Shown here: positions 34,816 through 45,990 of the stretch, in pieces
How positions within the stretch are numbered: the stretch's first letter is position 1
How the letters are laid out: every line of letters begins with the position of its first letter
DNA from: Heterocephalus glaber
Lineage: Eukaryota > Chordata > Mammalia > Rodentia > Bathyergidae
Direction of reading: 5' to 3'
Assembly (NCBI RefSeq): GCF_000247695.1
Contig: NW_004624881.1
Coordinates: 905,062-969,061 of the forward strand
Length of the DNA: 64,000 nt
Made by a program: the position numbers and the translations under genes
The notes under the pieces: generated by a model
What the model saw: only the letters and a program-made list of their open reading frames with translations
Told to the model about the DNA's origin: nothing
The model's database searches: none

Positions 34816-35480
34816 GAAAACTCAGAGATCTCAAGTAAGTCGCCTAATGATGTATCTCAAGACCTGAGAAAAACAAGAACAACTGAAAACCAAAACCAAT
34901 ACAAAGAAAGAAATAATAAATATCAGAACTAAAATTAATAAAATACAGACTACCAGAACACTGCAAAGAATCGATAAAACAAAAAATTGCCTCCTATCCA
35001 AAAAAACCTGAATAAGAGAGAAAATTCCTAAATCAGTACAATTAGAAAAGAAAAAGGAGGTGAGAAAACATATACCAGAGAAAGCCAGATGATCATTAGT
35101 GCCCATTTTCAAAACCTATATTCTAATAAAGTGTAGCACCCAGAAAAAAGGAACTTCTAGACATGTACAAGATACCAACATTAAACAAAACAGACACAAA
35201 AAACCCATCACAATCACTGAGACTAAAGCAATAATACAAAGTTTTCTACAAACTAAAACCCCAAGTACACAGGAATTTATGGATAATAGTGATTGAACTA
35301 GTAAAGAAGAACTAACAACAGTGCTTTTCACATGATTCTATGAAATGGAAAGGGAAGGAAACGTCCGAATCAATACTATCACTGATACCAAAAGAAAAAA
35401 GAATACTATTCACCAATTTCTTCATGAACATAGCTGTAAACCTCCTTAATAAAATACTTGCAAACTGAATTCAACATAAT

Positions 35481-35572
35481 TTTTTTTTTGGGGGGGGAAC
35501 TGGGCATTGAACTTGGAACCTTGCACTTGGGAGGCAGGCAGTGGCACCACTGAGCTAAATCCCTGGGCCCTC
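35481..35572 (-). mobile_element. ID-like SINE, antisense, within L1
   Basis: A poly-T/poly-G stretch leads into GGGCATTGAACTTGGAACCT; the opposite end is CACTGAGCTAAATCCCTGGG. Confidence 0.9.
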
Positions 35573-35817
35573 AACAACATATTAAACACATCATACACTA
35601 TGGTCAAGTTGTTTTCATTCCATGGATGCAAGAATGGTTCAATTTACACCAATCAATAAATTTTACACACCACATAATAGAATCAAGGATAAAAATCACA
35701 TGATTCTCTGCATTCACCTAGTAAAAATCTATAAATTTTAAATAGCCTCATGATAAAAGCCCCAAAGAAACTATGTATTGAACGATCATACCACATAAAG
35801 ACTAAAAAGACTAAATA

Positions 35818-36016
35818 CAGTGGACCCTCAAGTTATGACTAACCTAACATACAAACAACTTGGGTTAATTAGGTTAATGGAAGATTCATCTGCCTCTTGT
35901 TATCTATAGTATGTACCCAGGTAAACATTCATATTTGAGCTGTATTCACTTGCAACCAACTTGAGTTATAACCAGCCCTTGGGAACTGATCGAGTTCATA
36001 AGTCAAGGGTCCACTG
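35818..36016. mobile_element. Tigger/mariner-like MITE, 199 bp
   Basis: Ends CAGTGGACCCTCAAGTTATGA and TCATAAGTCAAGGGTCCACTG are inverted repeats of about 21 bp with a few mismatches. TA flanks both sides (35,816-35,817 and 36,017-36,018), the target duplication of Tc1/mariner-type elements. There is no transposase frame. Confidence 0.85.
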
Positions 36017-36802
36017 TACATAAAAGCCATGGGCAACATCACAACTGATGGAGAAGCACAATGGGGCCAAAAATATTTGTTGAAGAAAAAATAGCTTATA
36101 TAAGAAAAGGTGTTGGGAAAACAGAACATCCATATGTAAAAAAATAAAACTAGATCCCTATCTCTCGCCTTGTACAAAAACAAATTGACAATAAACCAAA
36201 TATCTAGGTATAAGACCCAGAACTTTGAAAGTACTAGAAGAAGCACAGACACAGGGAAAGATTTCCTGAATACAACTCCACCAGCTCAGGAAAGCATCAA
36301 ATTAAAAGTTTCTGCACAAGAAAGGAAAAGAGAATGTAGACATAGCCTACAGACTGCAAGAAAGGTTTTGTCAGCTACTCTTTCAACAGAGAATTAATAT
36401 TCACAATATACAAAGAACCTTAAAAAATCTTAACACCACAAACCTCTTGTGTTTCAATCAACAAATAGGCAAAGGAATGGAAGAGACACTTCTCAAAAGA
36501 ATTACAAATGGCCAATACATATATGTTCAACACCTTTAGACAGTAGGGAAAATGCAAATTTACACTGAGATTCAATTGCACTCTACTTAGGATGGCTATC
36601 ATCAATAATATATAAAGTAATGAATGCTTACACTCCTGAGGGAATGTGAGTTAGTGCAGCCACTATAGAAAACAGTGTAAAACTTCCTCAAAAAAACTAA
36701 AAATGCAGCTACCATATGGGCCAGCTCTACCAGTCCCTGGTGTAGACCCACAGGAATTAAATCAGCCACTCTACTGTATACCTGCATAGGGATTATGCAG
36801 GG

Positions 36803-36882
36803 CAGTGATGGTGAACCTACAGCACACGTGCCACAGCAGGCTGTTTGTATCATAGAAAGCTCTAACAGGTTTGCCATCCCTG
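36803..36882 (-). mobile_element. hAT-like MITE, copy 4, within L1
   Basis: 80 bp from CAGTGATGGTGAACCT to GGTTTGCCATCCCTG with flanks ATGCAGGG and ATATAGGG (6 of 8). It interrupts L1 ORF2 sequence, so it inserted after that L1. Confidence 0.75.
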
Positions 36883-37489
36883 ATATAGGGATTCTTGCAT
36901 ATTGACTTTTAACATAACCATATTATATACATAGTATAGTTATTGTGACACAATTCACAATAGCCACAAATTAAAACAAGACTAGGTGTCCACAGACAGA
37001 TGAAAGGATAATGTGTGTTGTAAATATGCAATGTAGTATTATTTGGAAATAAAGGAAAAATATTATGTAATTTTAGGAAAAGTGGTGGAACTGTAGATCA
37101 ACATGTCAAGTGACATATACTAGCCTCAGAAAGAAAGTTATTCCATTGTTTTACCTAACATATGCAATCACAAATAAATGGCAGAAAAGAAGGGAGAGAA
37201 TTACACAAGATGAAGAAAACCACGGGAGGGAAAGGGAGAAAGAGAAGGGTAATAGTGAGGATAGAAATGATCAAAATAGGTTATGTACATGTAGGGAAAT
37301 AGTATATTGAAATGCTGTATTATATAAAAATTAATAGGCATCAACGAAACTACATATAAAAAAGAAATATCAGTGTGAATCAAAAACATTAAGTCAAGAG
37401 AAGGTGAAGCTGTAGGAGAAATCTGTGTGTATGTACTAGGTCACTGTGTAGCTTAGGTATTTTTAGGTCTCAACTGGTTTGGATAGTGT

Positions 37490-38125
37490 TGTTAGGTTAG
37501 GTTGTGATCACTATGATAAAATACATGAGCAAATCAATGTAAAGGACAAAAGATGTACTGAGGCTCACAGATTCAGAGGTTTCAGTCCATAGCTGTAGGC
37601 TTTGTTGTTTCTGGGTGGTGGTGAGGCTGAGCTTCATTGTGGAAAGGATGTGCCACAGGGAAGTGGTTTATCTCACAGCAGATAGGAAACATAAAAAGAG
37701 AGAAAGAGACAGAGAGTGAGGAAGGGACTAGGGAAGAGAGAAAACCTATCTTCATGGCCCAGGGACCAGATGTTATCCCCAAGGTCATGCCCCATAATGC
37801 ACACCCTTCACCTAGGATCCACCTCCTGTTCACATCACCTCCCAACACTGCCAATAACAACATTTAAAAAGGAAAGTTTTAAAATCACTAATGATAAAGC
37901 TGGATATTGATAAAATCTTTGAGTAGGAGGATTGTCAAGGTGACAAGAACACAGACCATAACATGCACAGACCCTCCTGGGATTCTTGTTACAAAACAGA
38001 TTCTAACTGTAGGTGGGACCCCATGATCAAGTCAGTGCCCTTGTGACCCAGTCACCTTCCAAATGTCCCCCTCAGAACACGAGCCTTTTAAGGGACAATT
38101 TTAAATCCAAACCATCACTACTCAG
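37490..38125 (-). mobile_element. MaLR-type LTR(s), antisense
   Basis: GATAAAATACATGAGCAAAT and TTCAGAGGTTTCAGTCCATA begin an antisense MaLR LTR. CCCTTGTGACCCAGTCACCT and TTTTAAGGGACAATTTTAAA near 38,040-38,105 fit the same type. Two insertions may be merged here. Confidence 0.6.
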
Positions 38126-39145
38126 AGTAGCAGAACATCCTACTAGCTGCTGAAACCTATGATTTTATAAGAAAATTAGTTGGAACAGGTTGGTGTGCTG
38201 ATTGGGAAAATGTGAACGCCTGAATCGCCTCTTCTGTCACCATGCACTCTTCCCAAGAACACTGGCAGAATGCCTAACTCCATGTCCTACAGGAAAGAAA
38301 CCAAGGATCTGGACCATTCCACCACTGGCTACAAGCAAGCCTGCTTTTTAGGGTGCCAGGGAGGAAGGAGTCAGCTTTCGGGAATTCCCACTTGCAACAG
38401 TGAGGCAATTTGTTCTGAGAAACAAAATAGATGTGGTTAACTGAGCAGGTTGTGCTTGTGAGACAGTAGGGTCCATACTCACTTAGAGGAGACAAATCAA
38501 TGTAAGGTCACTGGAACACAGAAACAGTGAATGTAGTAACACAGCTTGAATTTTATGTTGGTCTCTCCTTTTAAGCTTGCATTGATTTAGAAAAACTCTA
38601 TAATCTCTGTGAAGGCTCACTGAAGGTGCTGTGTCCCCAAAGGAAGAATCAGCCCAAATGAACTGAAACCAAGGTAAATGCATCCGGCAAACACGGGGGT
38701 GAAGCCAGGAAGCAAGAAGAAATCCTGCAGATGGCCAGGACCAGAGCCTGATGCATCCCCAGCCACGAACAGACAGATCTGGAGCAGAGCTATCTGAACT
38801 GTGTCAGTATGGGAGAAGGAAACACAAACTCTCACACCAGCCCCTTAGCTCCTGAGCATTACATTCATTATTAATGACAAGATAACCACTGTCATGCCAG
38901 TGTCATATGATCGCAAGAACCAGATTGATTCAGTGCACAGATTCAACAATGGCGCATGGCCTGTCAAGTAGGGAACCTTAAAATTACACACATGTACATC
39001 AAAATAATGCATCACTCCTATAAAACATCAGGCAAGGAAATGAAAACATCAGTGACAAAGGCATGGATGTAAGGTCCCAGAGACATAGGAACAGAAGTCA
39101 TATGAAATAAAACAGAGGAGAGAGAATAAACAATGCATCTGTGTG
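38126..39145. other. Unassigned DNA
   Basis: No supported gene or repeat. Confidence 0.4.
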
Positions 39146-39149
39146 CTAC

Positions 39150-39260
39150 TGGACAATGGGGTCCCACTACTTTGCCCTGGCTGGTCTCCAACTGGTGGGT
39201 TCAAATGATCATCCTGCCTCAGCCTACCAAATTCAGGTGTATAACACCATAAGCAGCTTG
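39150..39260 (-). mobile_element. B1-type SINE, antisense
   Basis: CTTTGCCCTGGCTGGTCTCC and ATCCTGCCTCAGCCTACCAA are antisense B1 landmarks. Confidence 0.7.
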
Positions 39261-39611
39261 TAGGACTACTCCTCAGAGTGTGGTTGGGAGACCTGGGGTC
39301 AAAGTGGGTCAGGAAAAACATTCTAAATAATGAAAAGTTTGGTAATAAGAAATCAACACCAAGTCTCCTAATTAAATCACTGAAAATCAGTGAAAAATCT
39401 TAAAAACAGCCAGAGGAAAAAGGATCTCCAATACAAAGGGACTAAGGCTGACTGGAGACAAGTCAGAAGTTACAATGTGAGTCAGAAACAAGGAAGTGAA
39501 ATATGAAGCTAAAAGGAAAACAATCGTCTCATAATTCTCTGCCCCCCAAAACAAATATGTTTTAGGAGAATAATCCCAAAATAAAGATGTTTTCTAACAT
39601 GCATAAGCTAA

Positions 39612-39730
39612 ATAGAGGTGGGGTGCAGCTCAGGGTTACACCCTTGGCCTGTATTGATCAGGCCCTGGGTTTGATCTCTAGCACGGAAGAAAAAGGAAAA
39701 AAAGAAAAAACAAGAAAAAGAAAAAAACCC
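39612..39730 (+). mobile_element. ID SINE with A-rich tail
   Basis: GGTGGGGTGCAGCTCAGGGT, CCTGGGTTTGATCTCTAGCA and a GAAAAA-rich tail. Confidence 0.75.
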
Positions 39731-40189
39731 GAATAACCTACTGTGGACCTGAACAGCAGGAAATGCTAAGGTAGTCCACAGACAAAAGGGAGAGGGCACT
39801 GGTGAGAAATCTGGATCTGCAAATGGAAAGCAAGGGACTGGGCTAAGGTACAGCTGTGTCTTGTATCTCTAAAGCAACCACTAGAGGGTCAAGGGAGGAG
39901 GAAATCCAGAATCATGCCCTAAAAGAGGCAGAGGGAGGGAGAAAAGTGAAACATGGAGCATGTGGGACAAGTGAAGAATAAGTAGCCAGATGAAGGGCAA
40001 AATCGCATAAAATGCAAGTGGTTTCCCAAGAAAAGGCAGAGATAGCCAGAATACACAAATTCCGCTTAGAGATAAGGAGGAAAAGGATGGAAAGGATAAC
40101 CCTAATGCCACTGTGAAAGAAAGGTGCCGGAGCAAATAATTCTGGCTAAAATGAGGGTCACCTAATCCAGAGGGGCCGCTTATAAAGGC

Positions 40190-41050
40190 AGATGTATTAT
40201 TACGAGGAATACAGGAGAGTACAGGGTCTGAGACAGAGGAGGCGACTCCTGGGGAGCTGTGAGGAGAAGCGCACACCTCTGAGGGCAGTGGGACTTCCCT
40301 GCTCCACAGCGGTAGGACAAGCAGGCAGGAACCTGCGAGGGCCTCCCAGGAGAACAGCCCTCACCCCACTTCTGTGGCCTTCTGGGCCGCACCCCACCTC
40401 GGACACACAGGCGTCTCAGAGCACAGGGGCCCTTCTCAGGGCGACCCTCAAGGCAGGCCAGAACCTGCGTTTCAGGGAGGCTAAGGAGACTTGAACAACA
40501 CACAGGTGCCACAGGAGAACTGTCACACGTCCAATGGGGAAATACACGGGCAATCTCGAGCATCTGACAACTAAACAAAACTCTCCCAGATGCCCACAGG
40601 CGACACTGTGGGATGTGGGGAGGCGGCGGGCGGGGCCGAGTGGGGGTTGCGCCCCAGTGAGCCCTGAGCCCTCACCTGGCAGCCCCAGCGCCCGCACCCT
40701 GGGGCCCTGGAGCCTGCCGCTTTCTTCAGGCCAGGCTAGGGCAGACACCAAGCGGTGGGCACCAAGGACATGAAGAGCTTTAACCGGGCTCCTCATCTCA
40801 CCACAGAAACCGCCCAGTGCCACCCAGCATGCCTGTGCTGACCACAGGGCCACGCCACGCCATCACTTGACAGCACCGGAGCCCAGGCCTCCACTGAGGC
40901 TCTTCACCCTTGCAGGATGGGATTTTGGCCACGCCCCTCCCATTAGACACGCCCACTCATCCCGCCTGCAGTGGAGGCCATGCCCATATGCAGAATTCCC
41001 TGCCTTATTGCAGGGAGGCCACGCCCCCATCACAGAAAATTTGAGTCTGA
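40190..41050. other. GC- and CpG-richer block, possible CpG island
   Basis: CpG density rises around 40,240-40,480 and 40,610-40,700 (GGCGGGCGGGGCCGAG). GC/CACCC-type boxes (CCACGCCCC, CACGCCC) recur at 40,925-41,030. It would suit a promoter, but no first exon or protein frame is recognisable on either strand. Confidence 0.35.
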
Positions 41051-41194
41051 AATTTTGTAAGAAGCCAGTATATTCAAACTTGTGGTAATCTGAAGTCCAG
41101 AATATTCAATAAAGTTATCATAGTTATTTCAAAAATTCTTCTTTGATCAGCAGGTTTTATTAACTTCACTTTTTAAAAGGGCCTTTGCCAGCAT

Positions 41195-41385
41195 GAGGCC
41201 TCTGCGTGCCTGCCATCCCAGCACTCTGGGAGACTGAAGCAGGAGAATTGGAAGGTCAAGCCCACCCTGGGAAATGTAGAGACTGTGAGACCCTGCCCCA
41301 AAAGAGAAAACAGAAAGGGCTCTTGATGGAGCCCAGTATGAAGGAGCTAGGCTCAATTCCCAGCTCTGCAGTAAAAGAACATAGA
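41195..41385 (+). mobile_element. B1-ID composite SINE
   Basis: A B1 half (CCTGCCATCCCAGCACTCTG, GAGACCCTGCCCCAAAA) is followed by an ID half (GGAGCTAGGCTCAATTCCCA). Confidence 0.75.
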
Positions 41386-42665
41386 ACCCTTGCCCACTTG
41401 AGCTGACCTAAACAAAGCTGGCCAACATGAACTCTTCACACAAACCAGACCCACCCTGTTGGTACTGGAGTTTGAGATCAGCCTCGGGTGAGTGATGCTG
41501 AGTTGTGTGATAGTCCTCACTCTTGGATCCTCCCCAAGAAAATCTGCAAGGGAAGTAGAGTCAGAAGTAGATGATTTAGCAAGCACTTCTTGGATAATGA
41601 GCAAAGTAGCTCTACCAGAAAGGGTAGCAGGCTAGGGAAAGGTCCAAGGGGCAAGGGCACAGGTGGTGACTGCCCAGTGTTAATGCAGGTGTGCTTTACC
41701 AGAATTAGAGTGGTCTGGGACTGGGACTGGGGTGGCCTCTTCTAATCAACTGTGAGACTCCACCCTGGTGGCAAGTGGTGAAGCTTTGAAGTTGTGTGGT
41801 CCTACTCTCAAGGAGCCTGCTGGCTAAAGCCCAAGTGGGTGGGGCTCAAAGCTGCAGTATAAACATATGTAAATGTGGGTAACAGTGTCAGGCAGGGGCA
41901 ACATAGGTCAGATGGCGTTTGGGCACACTGAGCCATGAATCACAGGTCCAGAGCCTTGACAATGGGAAGTTTGGGAACTTGGAAGGGCGTGGTTGCTCTT
42001 CTCTGGATTTGAGTCCCAAATTCAGGAACTTAGGTCATTGTCTTTTGGCAGAGTTTCCCTGAGCTCAGGTGCCAGTCACCCAGTTGGGCTCATACCTAGC
42101 CACCTGCTGACCCTTGCTGTCAGCACCTGGGCACCTTGACCTCCAGGCCTGAGCAGGAGTGGCTCCATTTCAGAGGTCCTGGTGGTCCTGGCTCTGGCTG
42201 TGGTCTTTGCGGTCACAGCCTTGTTTCCAGGTCTGGGTCCTTGTCCCTGCCTTCTCAGTCATGCTCTCTGCTCCGGGACCTGACTCAGCCCTGCCTGCTG
42301 TTGGAGCCTTGATTTATGCTTCAATCCCTGGCTGGGTCCCAAAGCTTGGCCTAGTCTGCCTGGCCTTGTCTCTCCCTGCCTCTCCCACTGGCTGTTGCAG
42401 TCTTTTGCTCTGGGTCTTGCCCAGTCTCGGCTCCCCTCCCAGTCTCTCTTGACCCCAGTTTCTGCTAAAGTCCCCATCTTACCTCCTGTCTCCTGACTGC
42501 TGGCCCTCTCTTCAACTGAGAGTATCAAGTAGGTGCTCACACTGGCCCAGAAACCGGGCCTGAGAAGCCCCTCTCATTGCCCTGCCAGGTGAAAGAGGAC
42601 GCTGGTCTGGCCAGACTTGGAATCTGACTCTGTCACCTTCTGTAGCAGCAGGTGGCCTATCAGTC
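41386..42665. other. Unassigned DNA 3' of the provirus
   Basis: A short open frame at 42,159-42,452 is Leu/Ser/Pro-rich without homology. Nothing else is recognised. Confidence 0.4.
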
Positions 42666-42768
42666 CTGCTGTAAGACTGAGGGCCTTACCAAACCCTCCG
42701 AGGAACTGACTGCAGCGACGAACACCCAGGAAGGAACACACTGGACAAGTTGAAAAATAAAACAGACC

Positions 42769-42774
42769 TTTATT
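42769..42774 (-). terminator. LTR polyadenylation signal
   Basis: AATAAA on the minus strand about 70 bp after the TATA box; conserved in the 5' LTR at 49,828-49,833. Confidence 0.75.
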
Positions 42775-42842
42775 AGTCTGGCCAGATGGCACTCCCAAAG
42801 CAAAGTAGCTAAGAGAGGCAACTGGCTCAGAGTCCGAGGCTG

Positions 42843-42849
42843 TTTTATA
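42843..42849 (-). promoter_or_regulatory. TATA box of the 3' LTR
   Basis: Minus strand CCTATAAAACA. The same place in the 5' LTR reads TGTAAAA, so only the 3' LTR keeps the box. Confidence 0.75.
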
Positions 42850-43136
42850 GGGGGTTGAGGGGGAGGTTAACATGTAGATTTACGAAAAAAGGAACAAAGG
42901 TTAGTGGTTGACTGTCACGTACTGATGGTCAGCAGACACAATGATGGATTGTTCTACAGGTAGTGGGCCTGGAAACATTCATTCTCTGGACAAACAAGGG
43001 GTTGAGTAATTTTACTTAGGAACTTTGTTTCGTTACAGATTCTATCTATTATCCCAGAACTAACAAGCACATTTTAACCATTAATTTACGGTAGAGGCTA
43101 GGGGAATAATTGATTTTGGAATCATGCAGTCCCACA

Positions 43137-43150
43137 TTCCCCTCTGATTT
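43137..43150 (-). other. Polypurine tract
   Basis: Minus strand AAATCAGAGGGGAA lies directly before the 3' LTR's TGTGGG. It primes plus-strand DNA synthesis in retroviruses. Confidence 0.8.
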
Positions 43151-43158
43151 TCTGTAAT

Positions 43159-44214
43159 CTAAGTAATTTTACGCATAAATGTAGGCATCCATTGTATACA
43201 ACAGCATGATAATAATAAGCATATACATATGATTATAATGGCAATGAATAGTTGTCTTAACCATTGTAAATTGGGCAGCCATTTAGTTAGCCATTTAAAC
43301 AGATCTCCGCCATCCTCATCATGCACTTTCTGAGCCAGATCTTCTAATTGTTTTATCTCCTCCTTAATCTTTGGACCATTATTGGTTAGATTGAAGCAAC
43401 ACATATTTTTAATTTTCTCACAACCCTGGTGATGGAAGAGCAATAAATAGTTTATTGCTGCTCTATTATCCAAGATCACCTGTCTCTGTTCTTGTAGCTC
43501 TTGGTTAATTAATGCCAAGGCTGATGAAGTAGCATTTAATCCTTTGACCACCTTGCATGCTAATTTTTGTACTGCCTTTTCAGCATGGACTCCTATAGAA
43601 GGCAAGGCAACAAAAGATGCTATCATAGTTATTACTTCAGCATCTGTTAACAGACCTACATCATCATTGCACCCTGGCGCAGTGTAAGGTGACCATCATC
43701 TAGTTCTATTAGGCACAATCAAATCAGTTCTATCTGGCAATACTACAGCTAGATGACTCAAACAGCAATGAGTCTCGGTTAAGTTTTCTGGGATATAGTT
43801 GAAGGTTACTCCTTCACAGGTATAGAACCATCCTATTGGCAGGGAGATATGGCAATTGTTATATACAATTTTTTGTTTTACATGGCAGGGCATTTCTTTT
43901 AACTGTTTCATTTTCAGACATTTAGTTGTACATCCTTCATATACAGCACATTCAGTCTTATTTGACATAATCACTTTAGGCGTGTATAATTTGACAGCAT
44001 TTTTAGGCTTATGGCATGTGACAGATCCCCAATTATAACTATCCATATAAGTAAGTTTCTTTCCTGGACTATCCTTAAACAGGGTATAGGGCCGTATTAA
44101 CTCTAAAGGGGTGCATATCGGGATAAGACAACTTCCCAGTACATAATGGAAATTTACATCAACATTTAAACAGAATTCAGATAGATAGTGAGTTTGCCAA
44201 TTGAATCTATACAT
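43159..44214 (-). pseudogene. env: Provirus env remnant (short SU and full TM), one internal stop
   Basis: Two frames on the minus strand, 44,214-43,696 and 43,626-43,159, are in the same phase and parted by a single TGA at 43,698-43,696. The first is a Cys-rich surface-type segment with N-glycosylation sites (NKTE, NLTE). At about 170 residues it is much shorter than usual and has no signal peptide in frame, so the N-terminal part is lost or shifted. The second looks like a complete transmembrane subunit: hydrophobic N-terminal part, heptad-like helix, a CX6CC motif (residues 69-77 from its Met), NRAAINYLLL just before it, a membrane anchor at about 127-145 and a short tail. The NRAAI motif and CX6CC spacing resemble the alpharetrovirus/filovirus type of fusion subunit. 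No functional glycoprotein is expected from this copy. Confidence 0.88.
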
Positions 44215-44306
44215 TTTTTGTGTGATCTAGTCCTCTTGAGGGCAATACTGTCAATGTCCCAGAAAATATTATCATGAAGGCGAAACATCTCCAACCCGCT
44301 CCAATC

Positions 44307-45410
44307 TTAGCTTTTGGTGGCCTGGTTGGCTGATAACCTTCCATTTGTCCTTTTTTGACATCCACGGGGAGGTCCTGCTTTTAGATGGTTGCGATGTATC
44401 CAGGCAGAATGTCCAGCCACCTTCACTGCCAAAGGAGTTGACAGGACAACAGGAACCGGTCCTTTCCAGCGAGGTTCCAGGGTCTTGGAATCAAACCTGT
44501 GAATAAAAACCAAATCTCCTGGCTTATAGGGTAAAGGTTGTAAAGGTTTTTCATTTGGACTAGTCATTCTCTTTTGTAATGTCTCATGTAGCTCTGACTG
44601 AAGCTGATGAACTGCTTTTAAGGATTAAAGGAGGTGAAGGTGGGAAAACTTTTCCTTTAATTCTACATCTATTAATGGAATGATTGGGGGAGATTGCCCA
44701 TAGATAATCTGGAAGGCGGACAGATTGAGGGGAGGCTTGGGAGTACACCTTATTAGGAGGAGGGCAAAAGGGAGAAGTTCTACCCAACCTAGTTCAGTCT
44801 CCAAGCATAATTTAGTCAGAATTTCCTTTAAAGTCCTATTTGTTCTTTCTACCTGTCCTGAACTTTGAGGCCTATAGGAACAGTGTAGGTTCCACTTTAT
44901 TCCAAGAATATTACTAATTAATTTAGATATCTTAGCCGTAAAGGCTGGACCATTGTTGGACCCCAGAGCTAAGGGCAAACCAAAATGGGGAACTATTTCT
45001 GTCAGGAGCTTTTTAACTGTTACTTCAGCTGTCTCCCTCTTAGTGGGGTATGCTTCTACCCATCCTGAAAATGTATCCACAAAAACTAGCAGGTATTTGT
45101 ACCCATACATGTCAGGCTTCATTTCAGTAAAGTCCAATTCCCAATGTTCTCCTGGAGTTAGTCCTCTGTGTCGGACCCCAGGGGGCCCGGTTACTGATTT
45201 GCATTTACCTTGAGGCAGGTGGGACATCATCTCACCATGTCCTGGGCCTTTTGGGCTAATCCTTCGCTGACAAAATGAGGTTGCAGGGCAGCCATCATAC
45301 TTTTCTCACTGAGGTGGGTGGACTCATGTAGTTCTCGCAGCAACTTATTTGCTACATCAGCTGGGAGCACCACCTTTCCATCTTTAGTCATCCACCATCC
45401 ATGTTCTCCT
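44307..45410 (-). pseudogene. pol: Provirus integrase region of pol
   Basis: The N-terminal zinc-binding part (HESTHLS and a CPTC) straddles 45,390-45,190 with a TGA just before CPTC. The core (45,230-44,625) has Asp in HWELDFTEM and Glu in [10 protein letters not shown] at the right spacing, but the middle catalytic Asp is Asn: codon AAC at 44,957-44,955 in [13 protein letters not shown]-to-AAC change in a CpG context would explain it. The C-terminal domain (KPGDLVFIHRF, then PRWKGPVPVVLS) lies at 44,567-44,307 after a break. Integrase would be inactive. Confidence 0.92.
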
Positions 45411-45990
45411 CAAGTCCAACTTTTCCTGTTCATTTCTTTTATTTCTTTATCTGTGTATTCTGGTTTCTCTGAGAGCACTGACATGGGAAGCAGAACCATT
45501 TGTTTCCCCACTGATTTTTGGGCAGCTTGTTTGGCTGCCTGGTCAGCAGCATTATTACCAATTGTTTCGGGGCTAAGCCCCTTCTGGTGCCCACAGCAAT
45601 GGATGATGGCAACCTCTCTAGGTAACCAGATTGCTTGTAGCAATGCCAATATCTCAGTCTTATTTTTAATTTCCTTCCCTTCAGAGGTTAGCTGCCCTCT
45701 GTTTTGATAAATCTCCCCATGTACATGGGTGGTGGCAAAAGCATAACAGCTATCAGTGAATATATTTATCCTTTTCCTTTTCCCAATTCCAGAGCCTTGG
45801 TCAAGGCAATCAGTTCAGCTCTCTGAGCTGAAGTCCCTTGAGGTAGCCCCTGTTCCCATTTTACCTGTTGGTCCTGGTTGACTAGTGCCACTCCAGCATA
45901 TTATACACCATCCCGAACGAAACTGCACCCATCAGTATAGAAAGTTATCTCTGTGTGGGGGAGAGCTTGGTCTGTTAGTTGCTGACATCC
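45410..45990 (-). pseudogene. pol: Provirus RNase H region of pol
   Basis: FYTDGCSF carries the first acidic residue at the end of the RT frame. A TAA follows at 45,901. The domain then continues with [22 protein letters not shown] and GNNAADQAA, giving the D-E-D-D set. A second break lies near 45,650-45,700. Confidence 0.88.

Larger units (their letters stand above)
34816..37480 (+). mobile_element. L1 3' region (ORF2 end and 3'UTR), interrupted
   Basis: Plus-strand text at 36,420-36,620 (AATCAACAAATAGGCAAAGG, AGACACTTCTCAAAAGAA, GGATGGCTATCATCA) is the conserved end of L1 ORF2. A-rich text before it fits ORF2 as well. It is full of stops and frameshifts and is interrupted by an antisense SINE (35.48 kb), a Tigger-like MITE (35.82 kb) and a hAT-like MITE (36.80 kb). 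The exact limits are uncertain. Confidence 0.75.
42670..43136 (-). repeat. Provirus 3' LTR
   Basis: 467 bp, minus-strand TGTGGGACTGC to GTCTTACA. It holds a TATAAAA box at 42,849-42,843 and an AATAAA signal at 42,774-42,769. It ends next to the CTGC duplication. Confidence 0.95.

Noticed and set aside
42159..42452. Plus-strand frame beside the provirus
   Set aside because: Leu/Ser/Pro-rich chance frame with no match to any viral or host gene.
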